A DNA stretch of 64,000 nt from Bacteroidota bacterium. Lineage in GTDB: Bacteria > Bacteroidota > Bacteroidia > Chitinophagales > Chitinophagaceae. Positions 24,548 through 33,413 of this stretch are shown here, one piece after another. Location: contig JAFDZS010000015.1 in NCBI GenBank assembly GCA_018266775.1, positions 306,434 through 370,433 of the forward strand, read 5' to 3'. The notes under the pieces are model-generated. The model ran no database searches. It was given only the letters and a program-made list of their open reading frames with translations, and was not told where the DNA came from. A program made the translations under genes and the position numbers. How positions within the stretch are numbered: position 1 is the first letter of the stretch; each line of letters starts with the position of its first letter.

Positions 24548-25627
24548 ATGAAAGGTACTAAGAAATGGCTTTTTCCCGGCATTTTATTGCTTTTAGCCCT
24601 CATTACCAGGTGGTACGCTGCCAATACCAGCCGCGTGGAGACCAGTTATTCCAATGGCTGGTACAGAAGCATTGTTGCAGTGTTGAGGACCATTTTTGGC
24701 TGGCTCCCCTTCAGCATTGGCGATATTTTATACGGGCTTGCCGGTTTGTACCTGCTGATCAAATGCATTCAACTGGTGCGGATTGCAATACGGAGAAAGG
24801 CCACAAAGGATGGGTTCCTGAACGGGCTGCGCAAATCTGTGATCATATTGTTACTGATATACCTTTTTTTCAATGTATTATGGGGTATTAACTATAACCG
24901 CCAGGGCATTGCCCTTCAATTGGGTTTGGAGATGAAGCCTTATACTGTTCAAGACCTGGATACCATCAACAGTTTATTGCTGGTAAAAGTGAATGCGGCT
25001 AAACAAAGCCTGGCAAACAATCAAAGGCCATATCCCTCTTCGGCAGATTTATTTGAGCAGGTGCAGCAAGGCTATGCAGCGGTTGACAGTATCTATCCAT
25101 TTCTGCAATATCATCACCGCAGCCTGAAACCTTCATTATGGGGGTGGCTGGGCAACTATGCAGGGTTTACCGGTTATTATAATCCTTTTACCGGCGAGGC
25201 ACAGGTAAATACAATGGTACCTAAATTTCTGCAGCCTTATACTGCCTGCCACGAAGTGGCGCATCAACTGGGTTATGCCAAAGAAATGGAAGCGAACTTT
25301 GTTGGATATCTCGCAGCAAGCCATTCTGCCGATACCTTATTTCAATATTCTGTTTACTTAGATTTATTCCTGTACAGTAACCGTAATCTTGCCGCTTATG
25401 ATACGGTAAGTGCCCACCATTACGCTAAGCAATTAATACCGGAAGTAAAAGCCGATTTACAAGTTTGGCGTCAATTTCTGCGCAGCCATAAAAACCCTGT
25501 TGAGCCGGTTATACGATGGATGTATGGAAAGTATTTAGAGAGTAACCAGCAACCACAGGGCGTTTTGAGTTATGATGAAGTCACCAGCTTTTTAATTGCG
25601 TATTACCGAAAGTTTGGGAAGATATGA
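24548..25627 (+). CDS. DUF3810 membrane protein with metallopeptidase-like motif
   Basis: The 359-residue protein has three N-terminal transmembrane helices (about 8-22, 45-75, 96-115) and a soluble C-terminal domain with CHEVAHQLGYAKEMEANFVG around residue 234, which contains an HExxH zinc motif and a downstream Glu typical of metallopeptidases. This pattern marks the DUF3810 family found in Bacteroidota. Enzymatic activity has not been established from sequence; peptidase function is inference. No operon partner. Confidence 0.8.
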   Translation: MKGTKKWLFPGILLLLALITRWYAANTSRVETSYSNGWYRSIVAVLRTIFGWLPFSIGDILYGLAGLYLLIKCIQLVRIAIRRKATKDGFLNGLRKSVIILLLIYLFFNVLWGINYNRQGIALQLGLEMKPYTVQDLDTINSLLLVKVNAAKQSLANNQRPYPSSADLFEQVQQGYAAVDSIYPFLQYHHRSLKPSLWGWLGNYAGFTGYYNPFTGEAQVNTMVPKFLQPYTACHEVAHQLGYAKEMEANFVGYLAASHSADTLFQYSVYLDLFLYSNRNLAAYDTVSAHHYAKQLIPEVKADLQVWRQFLRSHKNPVEPVIRWMYGKYLESNQQPQGVLSYDEVTSFLIAYYRKFGKI

Positions 25628-25671
25628 TGATTAATTGATAATGAACAATGGATAATTTCTTGTTCCTTGAT

Positions 25672-25715
25672 TTTTGAAACTTGTCCCTTGATTCTTGATC
25701 CTTGATCCTTGTCCC
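25672..25715 (-). repeat. C-poor simple repeat after stop codon
   Basis: In the minus-strand sense direction this reads AAGGGACAAGGATCAAGGAT and similar units, directly after the dcd stop. The plus-strand sequence is CCTTGATCCTTGTCCCTT-like. It belongs to the family of purine-rich repeats seen after several genes here. Confidence 0.6.
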
Positions 25716-26252
25716 TTAAAACTTATTCTTCCACATCATACTCTCCACAGGTTTATTAATCTGGCCGCTGTATTTGGCATTTTTCTTCTGGTTGTATTTG
25801 ATGGCAATTTCACCATCTACAGGAAAATAAATCAGCTGGCCAATAGGCATGCCACGATATACCCGTACCGGTTGTTTAACAGATATTTCCAGCGTCCAGT
25901 TACCGCAAAACCCAACATCGCCTTTACCGGCAGTGGCATGTATGTCAATACCCAGGCGGCCGGTGGAGGATTTGCCTTCGAGAAAAGGCACATGCGCATG
26001 TGTTTCCGTATATTCCTGAGTAACGCCTAAATAAAATTCGTGCGGTTGTAATACATAGCCTTCTTCAGGTATTTCAAAATGTTCAATGGTGTTGTGTTTT
26101 TTTGCATCCAGTTCTTTATTCACATAACGGGCAAGGTCTTTTCCCAAATGCACATCGTAACTGTTGCTGCCGAGGCATTCCCTGTCGTAAGGCTGAATTA
26201 TAATGGTGCCTTTGTTCATCTCCTGTAAAATGCGGGTATCGCTTAAGATCAT
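25716..26252 (-). CDS. dcd: dCTP deaminase
   Basis: This 178-residue trimeric enzyme deaminates dCTP to dUTP for thymidylate synthesis. Motifs are MILSDTRILQEMNKGTIIIQ at the start, GKSSTGRLGIDIHATAGKGD (nucleotide-binding, catalytic Glu upstream in FLEGKSS) and GNWTLEISVKQPVRVYRGM. Length fits Bacteroidota Dcd. It is divergently placed from the PPTase gene. Confidence 0.94.
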   Translation of the reverse strand: MILSDTRILQEMNKGTIIIQPYDRECLGSNSYDVHLGKDLARYVNKELDAKKHNTIEHFEIPEEGYVLQPHEFYLGVTQEYTETHAHVPFLEGKSSTGRLGIDIHATAGKGDVGFCGNWTLEISVKQPVRVYRGMPIGQLIYFPVDGEIAIKYNQKKNAKYSGQINKPVESMMWKNKF

Positions 26253-26344
26253 TATCGAAATAATTGTTGAGCTGTTAAATACATTAATTGTTACTTTGTA
26301 AAAATAAATTCAATTATCAAATCACCAATAACAGAAGGGTTGTA

Positions 26345-26959
26345 ATGCCGCTGGTTTATCAACAAAATATCAACGCTGTAACACAAATTGGTGTGTGGCA
26401 TATTGCCGAGGAAGAACATTATTTTGCTTCGGTTCCCCTGCAAAAAGAAATTACCCACCCGCATAAACGGCTGCAGCATCTTGCCGGCCGGTTTTTACTA
26501 AAAGTGCTGTATCCTGATTTTCCCCTGGCAATGATCCGCATTGCCGCAACCCGCAAACCTTTTTTAGAAGATGATGCGTACCACTTTTCCATATCGCATT
26601 GCAGGGATTATGCTGCCGTGATAGTTAGCCGTGAATACCGTACCGGCGTGGATATTGAAATGGTGAATCATAAAATTAAAAACATCGTTCCTAAATATTT
26701 AAGCGCGGCTGAGCAACTTTTACTGCCCACTAACGGTATTGCAGAAACGGCAACGCTGTTTTGGAGTGTGAAAGAAACGGTGTACAAATGGCAGGGTACA
26801 GGCGGCACCGATTTTATCCGGGATATTCCTATTCATACTGTTGCTGGCAATGAGCAACAGGGTGTGGTGCATTGTACATTCCGCAATACTATTCCGTTGA
26901 AGGTGCAGTATATTTTTTTCAACGGCAATTATCTTACCTGGGTGTTGAGCGATCATTAA
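26345..26959 (+). CDS. 4'-phosphopantetheinyl transferase superfamily protein
   Basis: The 204-residue product has the PPTase signature: GVDIEMVNHKIKNI (Mg-binding Asp and Glu) and LFWSVKETVYKWQGTGG (WxxKExxxK). Such enzymes attach phosphopantetheine to carrier proteins. The length and N-terminal half (HISHCRDYAAV-like FSISHC) suggest a Sfp/HetI-like enzyme. The ATG at 26345 (MPLVYQQ) is used; upstream in-frame starts lack conservation signs. The last 4 bases overlap the convergent peptidase gene. Confidence 0.85.
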   Translation: MPLVYQQNINAVTQIGVWHIAEEEHYFASVPLQKEITHPHKRLQHLAGRFLLKVLYPDFPLAMIRIAATRKPFLEDDAYHFSISHCRDYAAVIVSREYRTGVDIEMVNHKIKNIVPKYLSAAEQLLLPTNGIAETATLFWSVKETVYKWQGTGGTDFIRDIPIHTVAGNEQQGVVHCTFRNTIPLKVQYIFFNGNYLTWVLSDH

Positions 26960-27999
26960 GCATTAGCAGCAGGATCCTGGTTAAAAATATTTTTCAGGCT
27001 TTCATACAATTCCGGGTAAGTACTTTTCAGTACGACTGGTTTTTCAAAAAAGATCTCCGCACTTTCTGCCCAAAATTCCTGGAAGTTTTTTAAAGCGTAA
27101 TCAGAATACAAATCATTTCCGGGTAACGATTCCTGGTTAAATACTTTATTGCCATAGTTATTAAATGCATCAAAAGTATCCCTGAAGTTGGCGTCCACAT
27201 TTTCTTCTGTGATGAAGTTTTGATAGTATAATGCATGCGCCAGTTCGTGCAGGCCAACATTTTGCCCATCATCACCAATGCTGTAGCCTTCTAAAAAATG
27301 TTTCCACGATAAATTGATGGCATGCCCGGATACATTGCCTTCAAGAAAATTATATCCTTCCTGCGCCCTGATAAACTCCTGCGGAAATACATGAATGAAA
27401 CGGAAATTGGGCAGCAAAAACTTTTCCAGCCCAAAAGTGAGTTGTACTGCTGCTGCGCTGATGAGTATCGGCATTTCTTTATAGCCGGCCTTGTCGTGTA
27501 TTTTAAAAATTTTACTTGCCATAAACTGCTGCAGCCTGCTGGTAAAGCGGGTTTTATCTGCATTGCTGAGTTTGTTGTAATACGGAAACCGTTTGTGTAA
27601 AACGGCAACAATTTCCAAATCAGTGAATGTAAGTTCATCGCCATAATAGGTAAGCTGGCCGGGAGCTGCTGTAGTTTCAGCTGCAGCAGCATCACTTCCG
27701 GTATCGCTGTCGATACCACCAGTATCGCTGATCCTCCACCGGACTCTCAGTAACATGTACACGATAAAGCCAAAAAAAATCAAGAGAAATGGGATGGCTG
27801 ATATAAATTTTTCCCTGGGTGTGGGTTCAATATATTTATTGCTGACGATGACGGTATTATTGCTTGAAATGGCTTCCTGCACATCTTTAGGAAGGCCGCT
27901 GACGTCTAAATACATGTCAGTATCCTGGCCCCCAGGATGTATGGAAAGCAGTGTATCTTTTGCACTGGTAATGATATGGTACGTTGTATCAAAGGGCAT
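26956..27999 (-). CDS. MtfA-like (M90) zinc peptidase, membrane-anchored
   Basis: The 347-residue protein has one transmembrane helix (about 68-86; AIPFLLIFFGFIVYMLL) and a C-terminal domain similar to MtfA with HELAHALYYQN (HExxH) near residue 250. The EFWAESAEIFFEKPVVL segment near the end provides the third zinc ligand region. Relatives are zinc-dependent aminopeptidase-like proteins. The N-terminal 60 residues are uncharacterised. Substrate unknown. Confidence 0.82.
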   Translation of the reverse strand: MPFDTTYHIITSAKDTLLSIHPGGQDTDMYLDVSGLPKDVQEAISSNNTVIVSNKYIEPTPREKFISAIPFLLIFFGFIVYMLLRVRWRISDTGGIDSDTGSDAAAAETTAAPGQLTYYGDELTFTDLEIVAVLHKRFPYYNKLSNADKTRFTSRLQQFMASKIFKIHDKAGYKEMPILISAAAVQLTFGLEKFLLPNFRFIHVFPQEFIRAQEGYNFLEGNVSGHAINLSWKHFLEGYSIGDDGQNVGLHELAHALYYQNFITEENVDANFRDTFDAFNNYGNKVFNQESLPGNDLYSDYALKNFQEFWAESAEIFFEKPVVLKSTYPELYESLKNIFNQDPAANA

Positions 28000-28007
28000 G
28001 TATAACT

Positions 28008-29162
28008 TTATACTGCTTCATCCTCCGAAAAATCGCCTTCCAGCAATGGAATATCGTTTACGGATGCACCGGCAATGCCTTTAATGCTGCCATAAAGACC
28101 ACTCGTGCTCAGCAGTACTTTTTCCAGTTGCTTTTCCCGTTCTTTCCACAGTTTTTCCATCTGTATCCGCTCTTTCATAATGGATTGTTTCATCGCCATA
28201 AAACCTTCCACGATGGCTTCCATTTGTCCGCGGAATTCGTTACCGGTAAGGTATTCGTACAGCATCTGCATCTTATCGCCTTTATTTTCCTGGCTGCGCT
28301 GTGCTTCATGAATCTTTATAATACCATTACGCAGCAAATAAGCAACGCTGGCCACCTCACTGAAATTGCATATCCAGATGCCATCTTTTTCTCCAAATTT
28401 TTCCATATCCCTCGGAAATACCTGCGATACCAGTATGGCCACATCACTGTTGCTGCTGCGCATGTCGTTCTTCAGTTTATCAATCCAGTTGTTGCTCCAG
28501 GCTTTGGTACGTTTGCTTTCATAAATGATCTTACCGCAAACCACACCGCTGTTATTACGCACCATTTGAATACAGTCTGCACCCTCCACGCCTTTGCCCA
28601 CTTCTTCAATTACATCAAAAGGAAAATGTTCTTTCAATATATCTTCCAGCAATAGTTCCTGTGCTTCGCCCTGCAACTGCATGCTGCCCTGTTCGCTTTT
28701 ACGCTTCAGTTCCTCAATGGTCTTTTTCAGGCTTTCCATCGCCGTATCTTTTTCCTTCATCTTCATATCAAACATTTCCTGTTCCCGTTTAATGGTGGCA
28801 TCTTCAATTTCCTTGCGGCGGGCTAATAAACGGCGTTCCAGTTCCAGTTCAAAATTTTTCTGCTTTTCTTCCAGTGCGTTTTTATCACGTAATAAGTCGA
28901 GTTCTTTCTTCTGAAGGTCCTGCAGTTGTTGTGTTTTTAAACGGGTTTCTTCTTCCAGCGATTTTAGTTTTGCGGCAGATTGCTCTGTTGCTTTCTGCTG
29001 CGCTTCAGCAACCAGCTTTGCAGATTGTTGTGTGAATTCATCTTCTTTCTTTTTCAGCCAGTCCTGCATTTTACTGCGCAGTTCTTTTTCCACTTCCCCA
29101 CGCAGGCTTTCATTTAATTCAAACTGGTGCCCGCAATTGGGGCAGGTGATCTCTGCAGCCAT
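28008..29162 (-). CDS. DUF2130 coiled-coil protein
   Basis: This 384-residue protein opens with a zinc-ribbon-like ITCPNCGHQFELNES motif, then a long charged coiled coil (about 30-190), and then the DUF2130 domain with KIIYESKRTKAWSNNWIDKL, a nuclease-like strand (ESKRTK resembles a restriction-like ExK core), plus WICNFSEVASVAYLLR. The ATG at 29162 is chosen because the zinc-ribbon begins there; upstream codons add no recognisable sequence. DNA-end or topoisomerase-linked roles have been suggested for the family, but function remains open. Confidence 0.75.
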   Translation of the reverse strand: MAAEITCPNCGHQFELNESLRGEVEKELRSKMQDWLKKKEDEFTQQSAKLVAEAQQKATEQSAAKLKSLEEETRLKTQQLQDLQKKELDLLRDKNALEEKQKNFELELERRLLARRKEIEDATIKREQEMFDMKMKEKDTAMESLKKTIEELKRKSEQGSMQLQGEAQELLLEDILKEHFPFDVIEEVGKGVEGADCIQMVRNNSGVVCGKIIYESKRTKAWSNNWIDKLKNDMRSSNSDVAILVSQVFPRDMEKFGEKDGIWICNFSEVASVAYLLRNGIIKIHEAQRSQENKGDKMQMLYEYLTGNEFRGQMEAIVEGFMAMKQSIMKERIQMEKLWKEREKQLEKVLLSTSGLYGSIKGIAGASVNDIPLLEGDFSEDEAV

Positions 29163-29311
29163 GTCAACAATTTTTTTACAAGATAAGAAGATGTTGGGAA
29201 TATGACCGGACAGGCATCCGGCAATGTTTATACACGATTTGGAGTATTCCTTTACAAAATGCTGTACCTTCAAATCATGGCATCATTACAGAATAACTAA
29301 AGTTATACCTT

Positions 29312-29686
29312 ATGGAAGAAAATGAATCATTGCTGGGTGATATTGAAAAAGAAGAAACGGAAGTTACCTCCGGGCAACGTTATATCATCAACCTGGTGGA
29401 TGGGATAATAGAAGGTATTATACTCGTGTCTGTATATTTTTTGCTGGGGCGGGAGGGCAGGCAAAGTTTCTACCAGTATGCATTTATTTTCCGTTATCTC
29501 GTCATCCTGCTTATTGTGATGGGCTACCGGCTTGTATGCATTATGATAACCGGAAAGACAATCGGTATGCTGCTGTTCAAAGCAAAATTCCTGGATAAAC
29601 AACTACAGCCGCTTACATCGCCAGGCAAAGTGCAGGCCGCATTCAATTTCCTGGTACGGAAAATAAAATTGTATAAAGATCAATAA
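29312..29686 (+). CDS. RDD family membrane protein
   Basis: The 124-residue protein has three hydrophobic stretches (about 27-45, 58-75, 80-95) and the RDD features: an N-terminal RYIINLVDGIIEG motif (Arg-Asp region) and GKTIGMLLFKAKFLDKQLQPL. RDD proteins are small integral membrane proteins, some acting in ion or solute transport. It is followed by an unrelated secreted gene on the same strand after 34 bases. Confidence 0.75.
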   Translation: MEENESLLGDIEKEETEVTSGQRYIINLVDGIIEGIILVSVYFLLGREGRQSFYQYAFIFRYLVILLIVMGYRLVCIMITGKTIGMLLFKAKFLDKQLQPLTSPGKVQAAFNFLVRKIKLYKDQ

Positions 29687-29720
29687 AGTAAAAGCCTGCA
29701 TTTATTAAAAACGTATTGCC

Positions 29721-30173
29721 ATGAATAAACAACTGCTGATAAAATCTATTACCACTATATTGTTTGCTGCAGGCTGTTATGCTGCTGATGCACAAGATAC
29801 CTTGCAAACCAGGAAAATTATTGAGCAACTGGAAGTGGAATGGCATCATGCTTACATTAAGCACGACAGTACTATATTACAAAGAATACTTGCGCCGGAA
29901 TTTATTAATCTTGGCCGCACCGGTGGCAGGTTGAATAAAGCACAAACATTGCAGAACTTCCGTAAAGACAGTGCTACTTATGAATACTGCGAACCGTACG
30001 ATTTTGAATTCAGGTTTTTTAACAATACGGTAATTGTTTTATGTAAATCCAAAGAGAAAGGCGTGGACCAGGGAAAGCCTTTCTCCAATATTTATTTTTC
30101 ATACGATGTATTTGTGAAAAGAAAAAAGCAATGGCAGTGCGTGCAGGCAGGAGTGAGTTTATTGGGGCATTGA
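29721..30173 (+). CDS. secreted SnoaL/DUF4440-like protein
   Basis: The 150-residue protein has a signal peptide (about 1-24, ending ADAQ) and an NTF2-like (SnoaL/DUF4440) fold: EVEWHHAYIKHDSTILQRIL, then FINLGRTGGRLNKAQTLQNF and FSYDVFVKRKKQWQCVQAG. Members are often cone-shaped ligand-binding or isomerase-like proteins. No conserved catalytic pair is obvious. Role unknown. Confidence 0.65.
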   Translation: MNKQLLIKSITTILFAAGCYAADAQDTLQTRKIIEQLEVEWHHAYIKHDSTILQRILAPEFINLGRTGGRLNKAQTLQNFRKDSATYEYCEPYDFEFRFFNNTVIVLCKSKEKGVDQGKPFSNIYFSYDVFVKRKKQWQCVQAGVSLLGH

Positions 30174-30291
30174 TTTGTACATAAACAACCTTCAAATTGC
30201 TATTAATCATTTATTTGTAAGGATATTCGTCATTTTAGCGACAAGCTATAAATTAAGTAATTTTACAATTTAGTATCTATAAATTTATTTT

Positions 30292-31683
30292 ATGCGGCTA
30301 AATCACGCAAATATCCAAATTGAACCAAATGAACCTTTTAAGTATTGCAAACTGGGTAGAGCTAAATATGCAGAAATACTAACAAAAATAATTTATGGTT
30401 ATTCTGATGGTTTTGTTCTTTCATTGAATAGTGAATGGGGAACTGGAAAAACTACTTTTATTCAAATGTGGAGGCAATATCTAAAAAATCAAGAAAATAC
30501 GGTTTTATACTTTAATGCGTGGGAAACAGATTTTGAAACAAATCCATTAGCCGCAATTTTGGCTGAGTTTAAAGCAATTTTAAATGTAAAAGATAACACT
30601 AAGTTTAAATCTTTAGCTAAGAAAGCGGCACTAGTTTCTAAGTCTGTTATACCTTCTCTAATTAAATCTGTATTTGAAAAATATGTAGACACAGCAACAA
30701 TTACAGAGTCAATAAAAAATATTTCAGATTCTGCTTTTGAGATTTTTCAAGAAGAAATCAATGAATATGCATCGAGGAAGAAGGGAATATCTGAATTTCG
30801 AGAAGACCTAGGATTATTTATTCAAGAGAATTATGAAAATAAACCTGTTATTTTTATAATTGATGAACTAGATAGATGTCGACCATCTTATGCTGTAGAA
30901 GTTCTTGAAACGATTAAACATTTTTTTGACGTTAAAGGAATAGTTTTTGTGTTGTCAATTGACAAAATTCAATTTGCAAACTCAATAAAAGGCTATTATG
31001 GAAGTGATTGTATAAATGGTATTGAATACCTGAGAAGATTTATTGACTTGGAATTTAACTTGCCAACACCCAAAGGGATTGATTTTAGCAATTACCTTTA
31101 TAGTTACTATAAATTTGATGATTTTTTCTCAAATCGGATTAGAACTAGCATAGAAGTTTTGAGACGAGATGGTAGAGAATTCATTGAATTTACAGCAATT
31201 GTTTTTAATAAAGCACATTTAAATCTTCGTCAACAGGAAAAATTATTTATACATTCAAGAATCGGTTTAAAGCAGTTTAGTGAACAAGAGTATGTTTTCC
31301 CACAACTTTATTATTTGCTAATTTATCTAAAAGAATACAAGCCTGATATCTATAGAAATATTAAAAATAGAAAATATTCTCTCCAAGATTTAGTCGATGC
31401 TATCGAAGACGTACTTCTCGAATTTGTTGATTCAAATATCAAGATATTACTCATTGAAATCGAATCTTTGATCTTACTATTTTACTCAACTTATTATCGA
31501 GAAGAGAATATTAATGCAGAATTGGTGGAAAAGGATCATGAGATGAAATCAAAATTAACAGTTAAAACAAAATTTGAATCAGCGCAAATTCTAAATTATT
31601 TCGAACATTTTCGAAGGATTAATAATATCTCGATTGATCTTTTTTTAAAACGAATTGATCTTACTGAAATGGTCATCTCATAA
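30292..31683 (+). CDS. KAP-family P-loop NTPase
   Basis: This 463-residue protein has Walker A SEWGTGKTT (47-55), the KAP-typical FNAWETDFETNPLAAIL (about 74-90), and Walker B with the KAP extension VIFIIDELDRCRPSYAVEVL (186-205). No transmembrane insertion is evident, unlike many KAP proteins. The family is named after Kidins220/ARMS and PifA, the F-plasmid protein that excludes phage T7. Base composition is visibly more A+T-rich than neighbouring genes, and it ends about 110 bases from the 3' end of tRNA-Leu(GAG). That suggests acquired DNA; phage defence is inference. Confidence 0.8.
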   Translation: MRLNHANIQIEPNEPFKYCKLGRAKYAEILTKIIYGYSDGFVLSLNSEWGTGKTTFIQMWRQYLKNQENTVLYFNAWETDFETNPLAAILAEFKAILNVKDNTKFKSLAKKAALVSKSVIPSLIKSVFEKYVDTATITESIKNISDSAFEIFQEEINEYASRKKGISEFREDLGLFIQENYENKPVIFIIDELDRCRPSYAVEVLETIKHFFDVKGIVFVLSIDKIQFANSIKGYYGSDCINGIEYLRRFIDLEFNLPTPKGIDFSNYLYSYYKFDDFFSNRIRTSIEVLRRDGREFIEFTAIVFNKAHLNLRQQEKLFIHSRIGLKQFSEQEYVFPQLYYLLIYLKEYKPDIYRNIKNRKYSLQDLVDAIEDVLLEFVDSNIKILLIEIESLILLFYSTYYREENINAELVEKDHEMKSKLTVKTKFESAQILNYFEHFRRINNISIDLFLKRIDLTEMVIS

Positions 31684-31768
31684 ATTGAAAGTACTATTAG
31701 AGTTTGTTAGTCGGATTATTAAAAAATAGCAATATTCCCAAAACAGTTAAAAGGAAGAGTAATAAATG

Positions 31769-31796
31769 ACAAAACCACTTGAAAAAGTGGTTTTGT
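31769..31796 (-). terminator. terminator of tRNA-Leu(GAG)
   Basis: A 12-bp stem (arms 31769-31780 and 31785-31796) with a GAAA loop abuts the tRNA 3' end. On the minus strand it follows the tRNA and is succeeded by TCATTTATT. The outer base of the right arm is the tRNA discriminator position. Confidence 0.75.
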
Positions 31797-31879
31797 GCCC
31801 GAGACTGGATTCGAACCAGCACGCCGTTTCCAGCGCCACCACCTCAAGGTGGTGCGTCTACCAATTTCGCCACCCGGGC
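31796..31879 (-). tRNA. tRNA-Leu (anticodon GAG)
   Basis: On the minus strand the sequence folds into a class II tRNA of 84 nucleotides: acceptor GCCCGGG pairs with CTCGGGC allowing a G-U, the anticodon stem-loop ACCTTGAGGT carries GAG, a variable arm follows, and the T loop is GGTTCGAATCC. The CCA end is not encoded. A -33/-7 pair (TTTG and TACATTTG) lies directly upstream. Confidence 0.93.
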
Positions 31880-31891
31880 ATTTTGGGACAG

Positions 31892-31924
31892 CAAATGTAG
31901 TTGATTAATAGCTTTTGCCCCAAA
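31892..31924 (-). promoter_or_regulatory. -33/-7 promoter of tRNA-Leu(GAG)
   Basis: On the minus strand TTTG (31924-31921) and TACATTTG (31899-31892) are 21 bases apart, matching the Bacteroidota promoter layout. Transcription would start a few bases before the tRNA 5' end at 31879. Confidence 0.6.
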
Positions 31925-31941
31925 ACGGGCAAGCTTTTTTT
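31911..31941 (+). terminator. hairpin with T7 tract
   Basis: GCTTTTGCCC and GGGCAAGC flank CAAAAC and are followed by seven T residues on the plus strand, the form of an intrinsic terminator. The only plus-strand gene upstream is the KAP NTPase. The sequence also covers the -33 box of tRNA-Leu on the other strand. The remaining bases to 32195 show no gene. Confidence 0.5.
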
Positions 31942-32195
31942 GAGAGAAATTCTTCAATATGTTTTGACCGGGAAACTCAACTTCGGATAATTAAAAGCTG
32001 TCTGGCTGAGTTTATCGAAACCGGGTTTATGCTGATGCAACCGTCTTCGATCCACAGGATAAACAAACTCAAACTGACAGTAAAATGATTTGAAGTTTGC
32101 AATCATTCGAATTGAAGCCATTAAGAACTGAAGTTAGAACACTGTGATACTGCAATACCCGCCTTAATAAAAAACATTAAATAAGAAATAGCCTT

Positions 32196-33356
32196 TTATT
32201 TTTTCAGCACAATCCTGAACGTAGTGCCCTTACCCGGCTCTGAATGTTTTACAAACAATTCTCCTTTGTGGTATTGTTCAATAATACGTTTGGATAAGCT
32301 TAATCCCAAACCCCAGCCGCGTTTTTTGGTAGTGAAACCCGGTTTAAAAACATTCGCCACATTTTGTTTGCTGATGCCTTTGCCGGTATCCGTAACATCA
32401 ATAATAATGTTGGCCGTTTCGTTTTTAATATTGATGCTGATGCTGCCTTTACCTTCCATCGCATCGAGGGCGTTCTTCAGCAGGTTCTCAATCACCCAGT
32501 CAAACAAAGGGCCGTTCACCATGCCAATAATTTCATCCTGGTTGTTGGTATGCACGTCAAACTGCACTTTCTCGGGCGCCCTGCGTTTAATGTACGCCAC
32601 CATATTATTCACCAGCGCCACAATATTATTTTCTTCCAGTTGCGGTGTGCTGCCGATCTTACCAAAACGATCACTCACTAATTTCAGCCGGTCAACATCC
32701 TTAGCCATTTCAACAGCCATTTTTGCGTTGTGCGGATCGTCTTTCATCATTTCCACCCAACCCTGTAAAGAGGAGAGCGGTGTGCCCAACTGGTGCGCTG
32801 TTTCTTTAGCCATGCCTGCCCAAACCTGGTTTTGGGTAGATTTATTGCGTGTGGAAATAGTGATGAGCGTGATGATGATGAACAGTGCCACAATAAATAA
32901 CTGGATGATGGGATAATACCGAACCTCCTGCAGCAATTGTGAGTCGCCGTAATAATACTTGTTGACATACAGCGGTGTTTTACTCAGTTCAACAATAATG
33001 GGTTCATGTTCGTTTTTAAAAACCTCCACCTGGCTGCGCAGGTAATTGGTATCTGCCTTTACTTTATTGGAATCCAGGTTGGCATAATCATTTAATCCAA
33101 GCGGGTTATCATGTTCATCGGTGGCAATGATGGGGATCTCGTTATTTTCAGCAGTAATGATATTGGTGAGTTCAATGGCCGATTGTTCCTGTGCGGTGCT
33201 CCGTGTTTTTAACGCCTGCACCCAGATGTTTACCTTTTTACGTTCATCTGCCGCAATTTTTTTTGCCAGGTAATTGGAATAAAAAATGGTGCCCGTTACA
33301 ATTGCAATGGCCACCAAAGCAAGCGCAGAACGCCAGTTAAAAAATTGCCTGATCAT
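32196..33356 (-). CDS. membrane sensor histidine kinase
   Basis: The 386-residue kinase has two transmembrane helices (about 9-28 and 148-168) enclosing an extracytoplasmic sensor of about 118 residues. The H-box is AKETAHQLGTPLSSL with phosphoacceptor His188, followed by an ATP-binding domain: WVIENLLKNALDAMEGKG (N box), DVTDTGKGI (G1) and GWGLGLSLSKRI (G2). No response-regulator gene is adjacent, so it is an orphan kinase. The signal it senses is unknown. Confidence 0.9.
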   Translation of the reverse strand: MIRQFFNWRSALALVAIAIVTGTIFYSNYLAKKIAADERKKVNIWVQALKTRSTAQEQSAIELTNIITAENNEIPIIATDEHDNPLGLNDYANLDSNKVKADTNYLRSQVEVFKNEHEPIIVELSKTPLYVNKYYYGDSQLLQEVRYYPIIQLFIVALFIIITLITISTRNKSTQNQVWAGMAKETAHQLGTPLSSLQGWVEMMKDDPHNAKMAVEMAKDVDRLKLVSDRFGKIGSTPQLEENNIVALVNNMVAYIKRRAPEKVQFDVHTNNQDEIIGMVNGPLFDWVIENLLKNALDAMEGKGSISINIKNETANIIIDVTDTGKGISKQNVANVFKPGFTTKKRGWGLGLSLSKRIIEQYHKGELFVKHSEPGKGTTFRIVLKK

Positions 33357-33398
33357 GTGCTGTAAAACTAAATTTAAAATCTGAAAACTAAAATCTTT

Positions 33399-33406
33399 TA
33401 TGTTTG
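33399..33406 (+). promoter_or_regulatory. TAnnTTTG -7 box close to start codon
   Basis: TATGTTTG matches the Bacteroidota -7 consensus and ends only 8 bases before the ATG at 33414, so the predicted transcript would have almost no leader. A clear -33 box is not seen. Confidence 0.45.
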
Positions 33407-33413
33407 CATCCTA

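Noticed and set aside
27291..27719. 142-residue minus-strand frame
   Set aside because: It lies in another frame of the MtfA-like peptidase gene, whose HExxH motif is convincing.
28594..28914. Ser-rich 106-residue plus-strand frame
   Set aside because: It is the complement of the Lys/Glu-rich coiled coil of the DUF2130 gene; Ser/Phe richness is an expected artefact.
32224..32916. 230-residue plus-strand frame
   Set aside because: It overlaps the histidine kinase on the opposite strand and has no motif; the kinase H box and ATP-binding motifs settle the coding strand.
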